Part shown: one piece after another, positions 22,620-35,075 of the stretch | How positions within the stretch are numbered: position 1 is the stretch's first letter | Layout: each line of letters starts with the position of its first letter | Source: Amborella trichopoda | Taxonomy: Eukaryota > Streptophyta > Magnoliopsida > Amborellales > Amborellaceae | DNA: 64,000 nucleotides | NCBI RefSeq assembly: GCF_000471905.2 | Contig: NW_006500031.1 | Coordinates: 1,239,048-1,303,047, forward strand | Direction: 5' to 3' | Notes under the pieces: model-generated | Databases searched by the model: none | What the model saw: the letters and a program-made list of their open reading frames with translations, nothing else | What the model was told of the DNA's origin: nothing | Made by a program: the position numbers and the translations under genes

Positions 22620-24918
22620 TCATCTAATAAAGAGCCTAAATATCCAAATAACTATGGAACCCACAATCCAAAGAAACAAGAGGAAAACAAAGACCCCTGC
22701 CAAAATAGTCGACAAAGGTGGCCCCGCTTCACTATCAGTTTCTTGCTTTGCCTGAATTTGGCTGCCTCCACTTTTTCCTTTGTCACCTTCACTATCAGGA
22801 CCATTGCCCAAAGCGCATATGATATGGGCAGTCCTGATATTATGAGATCTCCTATGTTCCAAAGTAGTAGCTCTGGAGTGTGGAAACATGTACAAGATTA
22901 ATCTTAGTTCAAATTATTTTCAAGCTTAGGAAAAAATTTACAAGATCAAGCTTCAAACAAAGCAAATATTTGTTAATTTTATACTATAAATAAGGATGGG
23001 TATTTCATGGGAACACTAATCGCATGGTTGATTTTAATCATATGGTTTTCAATGAAATGAGGAGGTGATGGAAAACACAACATTTGAACTTGCAATGAAA
23101 TGACACGTTCCTCATTTCTCCAACCATCATTTGGTTTAAAGAATACTGGTTTGTGTTTTGATGGATTAATAGTGGAAATTTATATGTATGTTTTGGGTAA
23201 AAAAGTTATCATTAATGTAGAATTCATGAATTAATGTTTAAGCACTCGATTAAACAAAGATACCAAACTACCAATACCAAACTACCAATAAAAGAGCCCG
23301 TAGGAGCCAAAGAACAAAAACACAGTGGGGATGGGGGTTGGCTACTAAGTATCGTTAAGTATTAGGGCTGCAGCCTAGTAAAATAACTGAAGCCGCACCT
23401 CAAAACTAACAAAATAAATAAATAAATTAAAGTCATGGATTTAGCGAACCTTCAAATCAATCATCTCAACCTTGACGTTGTGGAAATTATTAAGATTTTG
23501 AGCCCTAAAACAGTGTCTATAACAATAAATTATTTTGACCATCCATTTTCAAGTGTTTATGTATCGGTAAGATCTGCATCATTTTTTGAGCTACAAATTT
23601 CCTAATCAATTGAAAATTAATTTTTGAGCCATCGTAGAGATTTCTCATGTGCAAAGTGTTTTCTAGATGTGGTTTCAAGATGAGGCTTTATTTTTTTCTT
23701 TATAAGCTCAACAATATATGGATCAAGATATTCTCATTAAGTAATCACAACACATTAGAAAGAAACAAGTAATATCAACAAATCCATCAATTCGTTTGAT
23801 AAGATCATTTCACCAAGTAGTTTCTCATGTTTATTAAAAAAAACCACTTGTGGGTTTGGAATCCACAAATAGTTTACATAGCCAAATTATCAAAACGTTT
23901 CCTCTTGTTTTGAATTCTAGACTAGAATTTTAATAAAAATTTACATGTTCCATCTTTGGAACTTATAATATATTGCAGGTAGTTTCATCTAGGCCACTGA
24001 GCCAAATAATATAACAATCCTACTTGTTTTAGGTTCCAAACTTAGAGGAAAAAGACGAGAAATAAGTAGAGATGGGTGATTTTATTTAGTTATTTAGGGG
24101 CCAACTATGGTGGTAAAAGGCTCGGGTGACAAGGGCATGGGCTTGGGTGGCCAACGCAAGAGCATAGGTTTGAAGCCACGCATAAAAAGTCAAAAGTCAT
24201 GACCATTTCCTAGCTCACCCCTCCCAAGACCTTGTGTAGGTGGACCAGCACTTGGTTACGACCTTTTATTTGGCTTGAGCGGCCCAAAATACAAGGACCC
24301 GGACCTGGCCCAACTCACTTGGTTCCGAATCATTGCAAATTACCAAAATACACTACTCATACAAGATCGCAAATCTTAGAGGTAGCTTAGGTACTGTTAG
24401 CAAATAGTCGAGTAGGTTATTGATTGAGATGATCTTTTTCAATTGACCAATTTGCATGATTTGACAACTTTAATTATAATTTTCTCAAATAATTTTGTCC
24501 AGCTATCAAATAAAAGGAAGGAAAAATCTTAATAAAAGTAGCACTTCACTGCCAGGAAAAGTAAGGCAGCATAAACATCCCAAACTGGAAGGGCAAATAG
24601 AACACAAGCAATATTAGAGAGGTGATATTGCACCAGCAAAACCCTAAACCCCTTCGTTTTTCAACGAGTACCCTAGACTGTCAAAACAAGCACCCACTCT
24701 CTCTCTCTCTCTCTCTTCAATGAGTACCCTAGACTGACAAAACAAGCACCCTTCAATGANNNNNNNNNNNNNNNNNNNNNNNNNNNNNNNNNNNNNNNNN
24801 NNNNNNNNNNNNNNNNNNNNNNNNNNNNNNNNAACCCGTACCGTACGTACGTACGAAACAAACGAACACCCTACCCTAACTAGTAGTACGTACTACGACT
24901 ACGACAAACAAACGACAC

Positions 24919-24949
<31 letters not shown>

Positions 24950-25189
24950 ATGGTATCAATGAAGGAAAGTCAACATTAAACTCTTTTACTTATAAGAGAG
25001 ATAATACAAGTACCTCAAGCCAAAGCCGAAGGCCGAAACCCTAAGATGAGCTTCAAAAGGAGGAATGGAAGCAAAATGTAGCCGGGGATTAGAGCATTGA
25101 AACCCTAGATTTTGGACTGCTGGTCTTGAAATCGAGCGTCGAAACCCTAATTTTGGAATGGTACAAATAACGGATGACAAGAATCCCAT
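22620..25189 (-). CDS. Small single-span membrane protein, probably organellar
   Basis: Two exons on the minus strand, 25189-25014 and 22851-22620, join in phase 2 (donor GAG|GTACTTG, acceptor CATAG|GAGATC) to give 135 residues. Residues 1 to about 70 are rich in Arg, Ser, Phe and Ala and almost free of acidic residues (MGFLSSVICTIPKLGFRRSI at the start), as in a plastid or mitochondrial presequence. Residues 72-102 are hydrophilic. Residues 107-132 form one strong hydrophobic helix (ILAGVFVFLLFLWIVGSIVI), ending in FRLFIR. I do not recognise the family. The intron is about 2.16 kb and contains a family A MITE and an assembly gap. Fit of phase, presequence and span makes a real gene likely. 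Confidence 0.7.
23360..23720. repeat. MITE-like dispersed repeat, family A
   Basis: It starts TTAGGGCTGCAGCCTAG and ends near GATGAGGCTTTATTTTT ... TTTATAAGCTCAAC. It shares with other copies the phrases AATCAATCATCTCAACCTTGA, AACAGTGTCTATAACAATAAA, GAAAATTAATTTTTGAGCCATC and AGATTTCTCATGTG. It sits in the intron of the small membrane-protein gene. Confidence 0.6.
24760..24832. other. Assembly gap (73 N) with suspect flanks
   Basis: The left flank repeats itself (GTACCCTAGACTG ... AAGCACCC occurs at about 24667 and 24724) next to a CT tract. The right flank, 24833-24920, is built of TACG/ACGA words unlike any other sequence here, then meets another CT tract at 24921-24950. This looks like an assembly or polishing artefact around a CT microsatellite. 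Confidence 0.8.
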
Positions 25190-25965
25190 TGTGCTCCACA
25201 GTTTTTCACACCCCCCCTCCTTTCAATATAAAAGCCCAAAAGTGGACCAAAATGCCCTTAAATAAATGCAAGATTGTCACGGCATCCCTACCTGACTTTC
25301 AATATGAAAGAAGGGAGGTCACCAACGTTTTATGTATCCACCCAGAATTTCTTATTTGTGCCACCCAAAAGATGGGTGTTAATGCTAGTTGCCCCTGTGC
25401 GAAGATGATTTGGAATATCTTTTTGACTCAAGATTCCCCCTAGCAAATGTAAAATCAACCATAGCCGTGCATAGACATTTAAAATGTATAAGAAAGTTAT
25501 TTTCCTAAGGATTAGGTTTCCCATGAGGATAACAGTTCCCAAAAATATATTATAACAATTTCCTTTTCGAATTAGATTTCCTATCGTAGATTTCCGATTA
25601 AATTTCCAATGAGGTACTTATTTGAATTGGATTAGGATTCGAATTTAGATTTCCTATCATAGTTTTCCGATTACATTTCCAATGAGGTAACTTACCTTTA
25701 AGTGTCCTCTTAATAGGTATTGTACCCTAAACTCTCTCTCTAAGGTAAAAATCTTATCCATGGTTTTTGTTTTTTTTTTTTGGGGAAGTGCCGGAACAGA
25801 GCCTAGGATGTCATGGTGAAGCATCTGCACCCCTAACCACCAATTCCCAGACCACGTTACTATATGAGGCTTAATATGTAAAATAATAACAAACACAATT
25901 GACATGGCCAAGCATTTAGGACGTTAAAAATGCAGTAGTTACCTGGCTGGAGTCAGCATCGTGCT
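25190..25965. other. Spacer between two minus-strand genes
   Basis: It lies between the 3' end of POLD2 and the start of the small membrane-protein gene, so it should hold the latter's promoter. A unit containing AGATTTCCTATCGTAG and TTTCCAATGAGGTA is repeated at about 25569 and 25648. No coding sequence is supported. Confidence 0.5.
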
Positions 25966-28900
25966 TCATGTTTCACACGAAAAACTTAAGGGGTGACATT
26001 CAAGATTTCTCAAATTTAGCTGCACTCGTGGAAGAGAAAATAAAGGGCACTATAAGAAAACACAATGAAGCCATAAAATAAAACGCAAAACAAAGCTAGA
26101 AAGAAAAAGATAGAAAACGCACGCACACCAAATGTGCATGCCATTAATACACAAACAATGGAGAGCATCGCATTAAAAGACAATAAAATAACACTCAATT
26201 GCAGATGTGCACAAATATAAGCACAAACTACATCAAGTCATGCAAGAGAAAATAAAGAGACACCCCTCCAATTTTTCTTTTCTTTTTCTTTTTTTTTTTG
26301 GAGTCTCTAGAAATATCCCTGATTGTTTGCTAAATGCAGCAGACAGGTAGTTGTCACAAAGAATTCCCATTCAAGAAAGAGTGCCTTCTGCATATGCAGT
26401 GCACAACTCATGCAGCATGTAGCTGACTGGCTGTTCCACCAGTCAATAGATGCATTTCAATCAGGAATGAAATGTCTAAAATTTAGCTGCACCCATGGAA
26501 GAGAAAAGGAAGGAAACTATAGAAAACTGAATCAAGCTATGAAAGAAAATGCAAAGTAAAACAAGAAGGACAAAACAGAAAACATAAGCATACCAAAGGC
26601 ACATTACACAATACTGCCAATAAACATAAAAAGGAGAGTAACATACAAAAAGGAATTAAAAAACAAAAGCTCACATGCAGATGTGCACAAACATACTCAA
26701 CAAACAACATCAAATTATGTAAGAGAAAGTAAAGAAACACCTTTCTTTTTTTTTTTTCTCTACATCTCTAGATATATCCATGATTGTGTGCTAAATGCAG
26801 CAAATAGGTGGCTGTAATAAAGGATTTTCATTCAAGAAAAAAATATCATCTGCATGTGCAGTGCATAACTCATGCAGAATAAAACTGACTGGCTGTTCCA
26901 TCAGTCACTAGGATACATTCCAATCGCGAAAGAAGTGATGTATTTGTGCATGTGTGTATGTTCATATATAGTTTCCATTTCATTTTGACAAGACACCAAG
27001 GAACAATTTTCCAAACTTTTCCAAATATAGGTTCAAGTTGAAAACAAGATACATACCATGACAGCAACACCGGTCTCACAAAATCTAGGTATACTGATCA
27101 GTCTAGCCAATTGTCCCTCAGATCCTGCATAAGAAGCATTAAAGACAATGAAATTAAGAGCTTCTATCAATTCCTCAGATTGGGCACATCAGAGAGACCA
27201 TGTCATTCGCCTCTTTACTTTTTCCATGCAAAAAATACCTTTCAACAATTGAGTACCATATTTGTTCTGGTTCCCAACAAAGTACACATGAGGGCAGCTT
27301 TCAACGACAAAAGGGTCTCGATCGGTGAAGGGATAACACCCTAGAAAGACATCAAGTTCGGTACAATATGAATATAAGCAAAGTCCAATTAAGAAAAGGG
27401 CCAGGAAAGGAGATCACTAAAACATATATAAAAGGAGAAGCTAGGGAAATGACATAATGTGATGACATACCGAGAGTGTCAGGGGCAGTTGGTGCCAAGT
27501 GCCTCCATCTCAATGTTCTCTCCATGAAATCAAGTTTCTCTTTCGCTTCAGAATACTTCGCAAGATCATCTATGTTTTGACCCGATGTTCCTAGAAACCT
27601 GAAAGCATTGATAATGCTTGTGTCCATTATCATTTAAATCTTGAAAAGGTGTCTTTTTCTTCATTTTAATCATAGCCACAATAATATACTTTCTCTTCTT
27701 TGGTAAAATGGAGTCTCACCCCTCAAATTTAGGAATGAGAACAAGATCTCCAAACCACTAGGCTATTAGGAATGGAGTTGAGGTCAAGGGGGTAGCACAA
27801 CCTGTGACTCAGCTTACCGGTCATGGTTCCCATTCCTACCAATGCTAATCCCTTTCGAAAACTACTATAGATTCCAAAAATTACTAACTCATACTAACAG
27901 TTAACGTTAAAAAAAAATAACCACTAGGCTATTGGGGGTTCACTTCAAGTCATAATGGAACTTACCCGACATCATCAAGGTAGAATGAATGAGGATTAGG
28001 ACTGGACACGAAGGTATTATATGCAGAAGCTCCAGGGAAGAGGCATTTATGCAAAGGCTGAAAATAGAACCAAAACATAAGAAGATTACAGTTGAGAGGT
28101 CATCATATGCATGCATAGAGCCACACACAAACATACATACACATTTACATACATGTCAGTTGTGGCATGACAGACGAGAAATGTGGAAGTGTTGGCAATT
28201 TCCAGTCCATAACTATGAAACCAATTTTTGCATAACTTTACATTACATTTCCCTGTTAGTGTGGAAATAAAATAATCACTTAGGAAAATGATATGTTTGT
28301 TGATTAGGCGACTCCCTTTTTCTATTTTCTGGTCCTAGATTTTTCTTTATTTTCTTTTTCTTTCCTTCTAAGTCTTCAGATTCTACCTTTCTTTTTCTCT
28401 TTCCAATTTATATTTTTCTTTCCTCTGTTAAGTTCTTTTACTCTATTTTCTGCACATTATTTCATTATTTTCCTTTCTACTTTATTTTTAGGCATTTTGT
28501 CATGGAAATATTCTTCCTAATTTTTTCGCTTGTTTTTTCTTTTTTTTTTATAGGGTTTTGTTAGGCTACACCACTTGTGGTGTAGACCCTTAAAGTGCTC
28601 AACATCTTTAGATATTTAGATACCCTTATCCTATAGTATAGTAACTTTTTGTTTAGGGGTATTTTAAGTAATTAGTCAAGGGTAAACAAGAAATTCTTAA
28701 TAGAAACAAAAACATTTATTAACAATAGTGGACAATGACATCACCGATATGGTGTGTGACATCACCCACAAGATGCATTAATTGTTTTTAACTACTAATA
28801 AAATGCCACTATTTTCTTATAAAAATATCCATTTTACCCTTCTAAATGACCAAAAATGCCCGTACTTGAAAAAAATTGTATTACAATTCAAGGGTATTTT

Positions 28901-31900
28901 AGTGTCCAAAAATGTTGAGCACTTTAAGGGTCTGCACCACCAAATGGTGTAGCCTAAATAACCCTTTTTTATATATTATGCTCTCTTTGATTCTCTTATA
29001 CATTTAATCCGTTAGGCCAGAGTCTTTTTCCAAAAAAATTTAATATCCTCACTATCCTTTTATTTTATTTTTGTGCCACACATGTCAGCAATGCATATTC
29101 ATAAGTGATGGATGTTCAAATTTATGCAACACTAACCTGCTGAGGCAAGGAGTAGTTTGCGGGGTCATGAGGCCCTGGCATTATATCCACAGGCATGGCT
29201 GCTGCAAGCTGCAAAGACATTCGTGATGATATTTGAATACTACATGCAACAATATGATTGAAATCAAGTAAAAAATCCAACCAATAATACCCCATAATTA
29301 TCTATCAAAAGAGGGGGGGAAAAAAGGGGCGAGGGGGCACTCATTGAATATTAAAATGCATTGTACAGCTCGAAAGTTGCAACTGAGAACCTGAGTTAAC
29401 AGAAGATCAAACTCTTTAATCGGTTCAGAGAGCTTGGATTGATCCTTTGAAGCCAAGGACTGCAACAACGAAAAAATAAGCAATCTGGAAAGAAGTAACA
29501 CTAGTAGAACCCCACAACCATGACTGGAAAGAATAGTATACATATATTTGTTGTGCATGTAAAATAGTACAGAAACTGCATAAGAGCACAAGAGTACAAC
29601 AAATGTCGAGCCAAGCAGATAAGATTACCTGACCTGCAAGGAGTCCTTGTTGAAGTTCAACAGAATTCCCAGCTATTACAATACGGGTAATTTGAGATGC
29701 AACATTTTGCTCCTGTTTTAATGGAAACTTTAGTAATTTCAATCGTTGACAGTGCAATGAGATAACAAGATGCAGATATAGTTTAAAATGCTACTTAAAA
29801 GATAAATCCATGAGGAAACTAACATACCTTGTCATCACCTAGATGTCCTGTCAAAAGGTCCACCAGCAATTGAATCTGAAGAGGATTAGACTTAATGCTC
29901 CCAACACTCAATCCAGACACAAAAGCCACATACTTATCTTCTTCTGTAAGTTAATTACACAAATTTCAAACGTCATGAGAAATAACAAAAATTGTCTTTC
30001 AACAAACAGAAGATTATAGAGCCACATAGTAATGTCCAAAGACATGGAAAACAGGCTTTACCAAGACTAAAAGTTGAGTGTCCACCTAAACATAAGTAAA
30101 GGCCAACTCAATATGATTTATGATATTAAAATTCCATGGCCTCAAGATTAAGTTAAATTCTAGACAATATTCAACCTTGTAGTAATAATTTTGGTGAGCG
30201 CTGAAACCAATAGTTTGGATTTCAGACTTTAATGCAACTGATACTTGGCATACAAAAATAGAATTTAGTTTAAAAAAAAAAGAGAGAAACTTATAAGTTT
30301 TGCCAAGACTTCATCCAGTTCAGCCAAATCACAATTACAGAATACAGATTCAGCCTCCTGTAGGAATGGGCTTGAGGCTAGGTGATCAAGGTGGTGGGGC
30401 ATCATAACATGATGTCTTGACTTCCATTCCTACCATGGTAGAGGACCCCATCCTCTCTGAACTAGCCAAAAAAAAGATTCAGACTCTTGAAAATTATGCA
30501 CAGACACAATGTTCTTTTTTCCTACGATTTCAAATGCAGTATGGTAAGTACTGTAAGTTCCAGCCATAGAATGAACTTGTTAACCATATTTTGGTGCAAG
30601 GAATGCCATGTTTTGGCTAATCAAAAGATAAAATTTAATTGTTGTCAAGCACACGAGGACAACTATGACTAAAGACAAAAAAAATTCAATATAGGAAGCA
30701 GCAACAACTGCAAATTCAAGAACTAGAGTTTATTATAAGCCCTCACCCATGAATATACCCATTCATTACAGAAATGTTTGTGATCCTAGTACTAATTTGG
30801 AATCATCAGAGATGTGTGAAGCACACTTGCGATGGGAAATAACAATCGTAAATGGTTTTTTGTTTTTTCTCTTTTTTTTTTGGGGGGAGGGGAGAGAGAC
30901 CACAGAATAGGAAATTACCCCAACAGTCTATCCATCACAATCCATCCTTTGATTGGAAGGTGATGACCCCAATGAATAATATTATGCTAATTTCCATATT
31001 CCCCTCCATTGGATAAATTAATGCACTCGACATTCACAAAGACATACTGACAAATGAGGGACATAAACCCAGCTGGTGAATGATAGGCATGTTATTGAAA
31101 GTCATAACAGCATGCAACTGATGTAAAATTAGTTAGATATAATACTTGCTTCTTGTGGAATTTTTATCTGTGGTGGTAATCCAGCTTCTACAATCTTGTG
31201 AACCAGAAAATCACCATCACTGGTTTCTTCCCCATGAACTGCCAGTACAACACCTGCTAATCAAGAATGAACCCAAAACATAAAAGCTCCAATCATATGT
31301 GCCAGATTAATGCAGCAATATACCATGGCAGCACTTTCCATTAGCTTGTCGAGAATTGTGTGCATATGTAAGAGATACTGTGGATTCAAAACTATAATAT
31401 ACTATAGGACACCATAGAAAGCCACAGTCCAATGGGTCATCATTGTCCAATGAAATGATGGAGGGTGATGGGAAGAGTGCTATCAAGAACAGGAGATGAC
31501 CCCAATGATGAGACTAACTCTCTCCATCAACATCAATCATTGCTGAACAAAACAGACTATGGTTTTCATATAAGTTCATCAGCATTCAGTATAGTTTCCC
31601 CTTCTTCTTCGTCTGATATCTTCATATACACACCTGTCACATAGTCAGATGGTTTCACCACATCCCCTATAAGTTTAACTCTTCCACTCTCATCTTCCAA
31701 AATGAGATGGTCATCTGGGTGAAGAAAATTATGAGGTTTCACAAGGGGAACAGCAGACCTCTGCAAATAAAAAGACAACACAAACTGATGCAGATTACAT
31801 GATTATACAATTTAGAATGGGATGCATATGCATGAATGAATGTATGCACAACTGGATATCTTGAATATACGGATGGGCCCATGTACAGCAGAATAGAGAA

Positions 31901-33481
31901 CACCATAAGCATACCTCCTTAGAGTACTCATCAAGAACAGAAGGTTTTAACTTCATTTGTTTGTATAAAGTTCCCACGATGATGCACTGTTTACCTACTT
32001 CAAGACCTAAAACCGTGTGAACTGCATAAAAATGGCATGCGTCAAAGAGAGAATGAATCAATTGGGCTGACAATATAACTCTCTTCCATTAATTCTGGCC
32101 TAAAACAGCACCTTAGACTAACCAAACCAAAGCAAAACGAACTTTACACATTTCATCAATGAAGCATGTTCTTTTTACTTCTTACACTACCAGAAAACAA
32201 ATTACAGAGGTTGTATCAGTAGATAATACTAGGTTGCCATATTACATGATCATCAGGAAAAAAAAAAAGGAACCAAACTTTTTTGAAAAGGTGGAAACAA
32301 ACTTTAAACAGCAACTAATTTGTGATCAAAATACAGAAATAAATACAAACAAGCCGTAACAAACTTTATACTCCAAGATCTACTGCATGAGGAAGGATGA
32401 AGCTAGAAAATAGCTGCACCATTTTTATCATGTGCAAAACGTAAGAAAATTTTGAAAGGATATAGCCATACCATATCTATCATGCACAAAACTCGAGAAA
32501 AGATTGGTTGAATCTCTTCTTCTACCTAGGTTGTTACTTCTGAACAGTATAACAGAATAAGATCTCATAGGTTGTCAAGTCAAGAACAACCAAGTTATAG
32601 CTACACCATTTTTAACCTGTAGTGGGAATAAGATGCCCATTGATGAAGTATATCACTTCATGATGCTTAATATTGAGCTAAAACGAGTGTTTTTAATGCT
32701 AATGCTCTACACTGACAAGAATGCAAAATCTTGTCATCCAAATTCAGAAAAAGCACAAAAATCCCCCCTTTCCAAATGTTTATCATCAATGAGAAATACA
32801 AATTCAATAAGAAACACTTATTGATGATCAATTATTGAAAGGAAATGAAATTCCGAAAGGATACCGGGCAAATTCGGGTGCTGATGATTTATAAGCGATC
32901 GAAATTGCTCTCTCATTTTGTAAAGGCGGAAAAAATATATGTGACTGTACTGTTGTCCCTTGTACTTTTGCAATCCAAGCAGAAACCTCTCATCCTGTGT
33001 ATAATGGAGAATGCCATTTTTTTCATCATTAGAAGTAGCGAACTGAAGTTATAGATTCTTAGTGAGAGAATAATAAGAGTAAAAATTAGAGATACTGATT
33101 CAAAAAGTATACAGAATTTAAACCTAACAGTTTCCCTAGAGAGAGAAGGGGGTAAATAAAAACTTTTAGAGAGAGTAAATCGTGAGAAATGAATGGAGAG
33201 AGTAAATCGTGAGAAATGAATGGAAGATAACGTGAACACCAATATTACAGAAAAAGATGGAATTATTTTTATAAATTGGAGAGAATAATATTTACAAATT
33301 TTGAAAGGGAAAATGAGAAAATGAACCAATATAATCTATTGGGCCAAGAATAATGTCAAAAAAAATTGGGAGAAAATGGAAATGGATAATATTACTAATA
33401 TAATATGAATAATATTACCTGAGAGACATAGAGAGACTGTTTCCTTTGGATAAGAGAGAGAGACTCGGCGTCTATGTCCAT
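25966..33481 (-). CDS. POLD2: DNA polymerase delta small subunit
   Basis: Fourteen minus-strand exons: 33481-33419, 32994-32865, 32021-31915, 31760-31634, 31253-31146, 29943-29828, 29712-29629, 29459-29391, 29208-29137, 28057-27966, 27598-27471, 27340-27239, 27124-27057 and 26019-25966. All are GT-AG with matching phases and give 439 residues, the normal length. Recognisable stretches in order are [67 protein letters not shown] [94 protein letters not shown] and [18 protein letters not shown]. The family has an OB fold plus an inactive calcineurin-like phosphoesterase fold and holds the catalytic subunit to other polymerase delta subunits at nuclear replication forks. The last exon (17 codons) gives [18 protein letters not shown] tandem duplication in the last intron has copied its acceptor. 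Confidence 0.95.
26011..26940. repeat. Tandem duplication (466-bp period) spanning POLD2's last splice acceptor
   Basis: Copy 1 is 26011-26476 and copy 2 is about 26477-26940. Matching landmarks are ATTTAGCTGCAC(T/C)C at 26014 and 26481, GCAGATGTGCACAAA near 26201 and 26676, and CTGACTGGCTGTTCCA near 26423 and 26886. The unit contains the last intron's acceptor and the first nine bases of the final exon of POLD2. Confidence 0.9.
28553..28964. mobile_element. Mutator-type MITE in POLD2 intron 9
   Basis: The 412-bp element has long terminal inverted repeats of about 55-60 bp, starting GGGTTTTGTTAGGCTACACC and ending GGTGTAGCCTAAATAACCC. It is flanked by exact 9-bp direct repeats TTTTTTATA (28544-28552 and 28965-28973). 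Long TIRs with a 9-bp duplication are the mark of Mutator-like elements. The interior has no coding capacity. Confidence 0.85.
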
Positions 33482-34485
33482 GGGGGGAACAAGCAAGAGT
33501 TCGAGCCCTGTTGCGGGGTTTTTCTAACCTTTTATAGGGAGAGAGACGATGAAAATAACCTTTGTGTTTCTCATGAATTTCTGAATGCCACTCGCTCTAA
33601 TCATATTGTACTAACCAGGATTAAGACGTAAATGACGGTTTAGTCCCTTAATTAATAGGGTGATACGTGGTACTTTTTTTTTTTTTTTCATTTTTTTATT
33701 TTTTTTTATTTTCAGGAAATGAGAGCTTTGAATATCTGAAATCTAGAAGAGGTTATAAACTATGCTTAGTTTTTTTTTTTTTTTCATTTTTTTTAATGGG
33801 GAGTCGGAGCTTTTCATTTATGTTTTGATAAAGTATACAAAAAGACCATCTATTTTGAATAGAAGGAAGTAATAATCATTGATGTTTGCCAGATTTAAAA
33901 TTGAGTGATTATGAAGGTGTTACTGATTTAACTCAAAGTTTAAAAAAAAAAAATTCCTACTTCTCAACATACTTTAAGCCATCCAATTTGACATCTAGAG
34001 GCTAAAAACAATTGTAACATCTTTGTAACAAAGATAAATAGTCTCCTAGCATACAATCTTTAATATTTTTTTTAATGCACGAGAGTGCAAATTTACATAA
34101 TTTATAGACTTTTTAAGTATGTATTTCTACCTCAATGGATCAAATACACCTGCAGTTTGGCAGTTCAATACTTCAGCCAACCCATTTTTTTGCTTTTTCT
34201 TTTTTTTTTTTCGTTTGAATGTTACTTCGGCCAACCCATCGATCTCCATATTCCTTTCGAGTAAGGATGACCAAGTCATATCCACTCACCTCTTAACATT
34301 AATCTTTCTTCGGAGACTAGAGTTTAATCTATAAGGTTAAACTTATTTTACTAAACTTTGTGAATCCCTTTCTGCCACTTTGGGTAGATTAAACTTATTT
34401 TACTAAACTTTGTGAATCCCTTTCTGCAACTTTGGGTCCTCACATGGCAACAGTTCATGTTTTTGTAACAAAGCTCAAACTTGAG
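33482..34485. other. POLD2 upstream region
   Basis: The POLD2 promoter should lie here. T-runs occur near 33668-33690 and 33770-33795. A 52-bp unit containing TTATTTTACTAAACTTTGTG is tandemly repeated at about 34346 and 34398. No gene is seen. Confidence 0.5.
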
Positions 34486-35075
34486 CTTCATTAGCTATGG
34501 AACTATGGTACAGCCACATGAGCCAAAGAAGGGGAGCTTTTCTGATCCTACTTGCGCTTCATTAGCTATGGAACTATGGTACAACCACATGAGCCAGAGA
34601 AGGGGAGCTTTTCTGATCCTGTGTAATCCTTGATGAAGCCCGAGAAGGGGAGCGCTTCATTAGCTATGGAACTAGGGTACAACCACATGAGCCAGAGAAG
34701 GGGAGCTTTTCTGATCCTGTGTAATCCTTGATGAAGCCAGAGAAGGGGAGCGCTTCATTAGCTATGGAACTATGGTACAACCACATGAGCCAAAGAAGGG
34801 GAGCTTTTCTGATCCTGTGTAATCCTTGATGAAGCCAGAGAAGGGGAGCGCTTCATTAGCTATGGAACTATGGTACAACCACATGAGCCAGAGCAGGGGA
34901 GCTTTTCTGATCCTGTGTAATCCTTGATGAAGCCAGAGAAGGGGAGCTTTTCTGATCCTGTGTAATCCTTGATTTTCCATAGTTCCTCGGTGAGCTTCTG
35001 TCGATCCTACTTGAGCTTCATTAGCTATGGAACTGTAGTACAGCCACATGAGCCAGAGAAGGGGAGCTTTTCTGA
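34486..35075. repeat. Minisatellite, about 98-bp unit, six copies
   Basis: The phrase CTTCATTAGCTATGGAACT begins at 34486, 34557, 34655, 34753, 34851 and 35016. Spacings are 71, 98, 98, 98 and 165 bp. Each full unit contains AGAGAAGGGGAGC twice and TTTTCTGATCCTGTGTAATC. The minus strand stays open over several units (34762-35082), but this is a repeat by-product, not a gene. Confidence 0.9.

Noticed and set aside
24673-24962. Open frames crossing the first gap
   Set aside because: They consist of N, CT repeat and suspect TACG sequence.
33481-33530. tRNA-like AGTTCGAGCCC phrase upstream of POLD2
   Set aside because: No acceptor stem, D-arm or anticodon arm could be formed around it.
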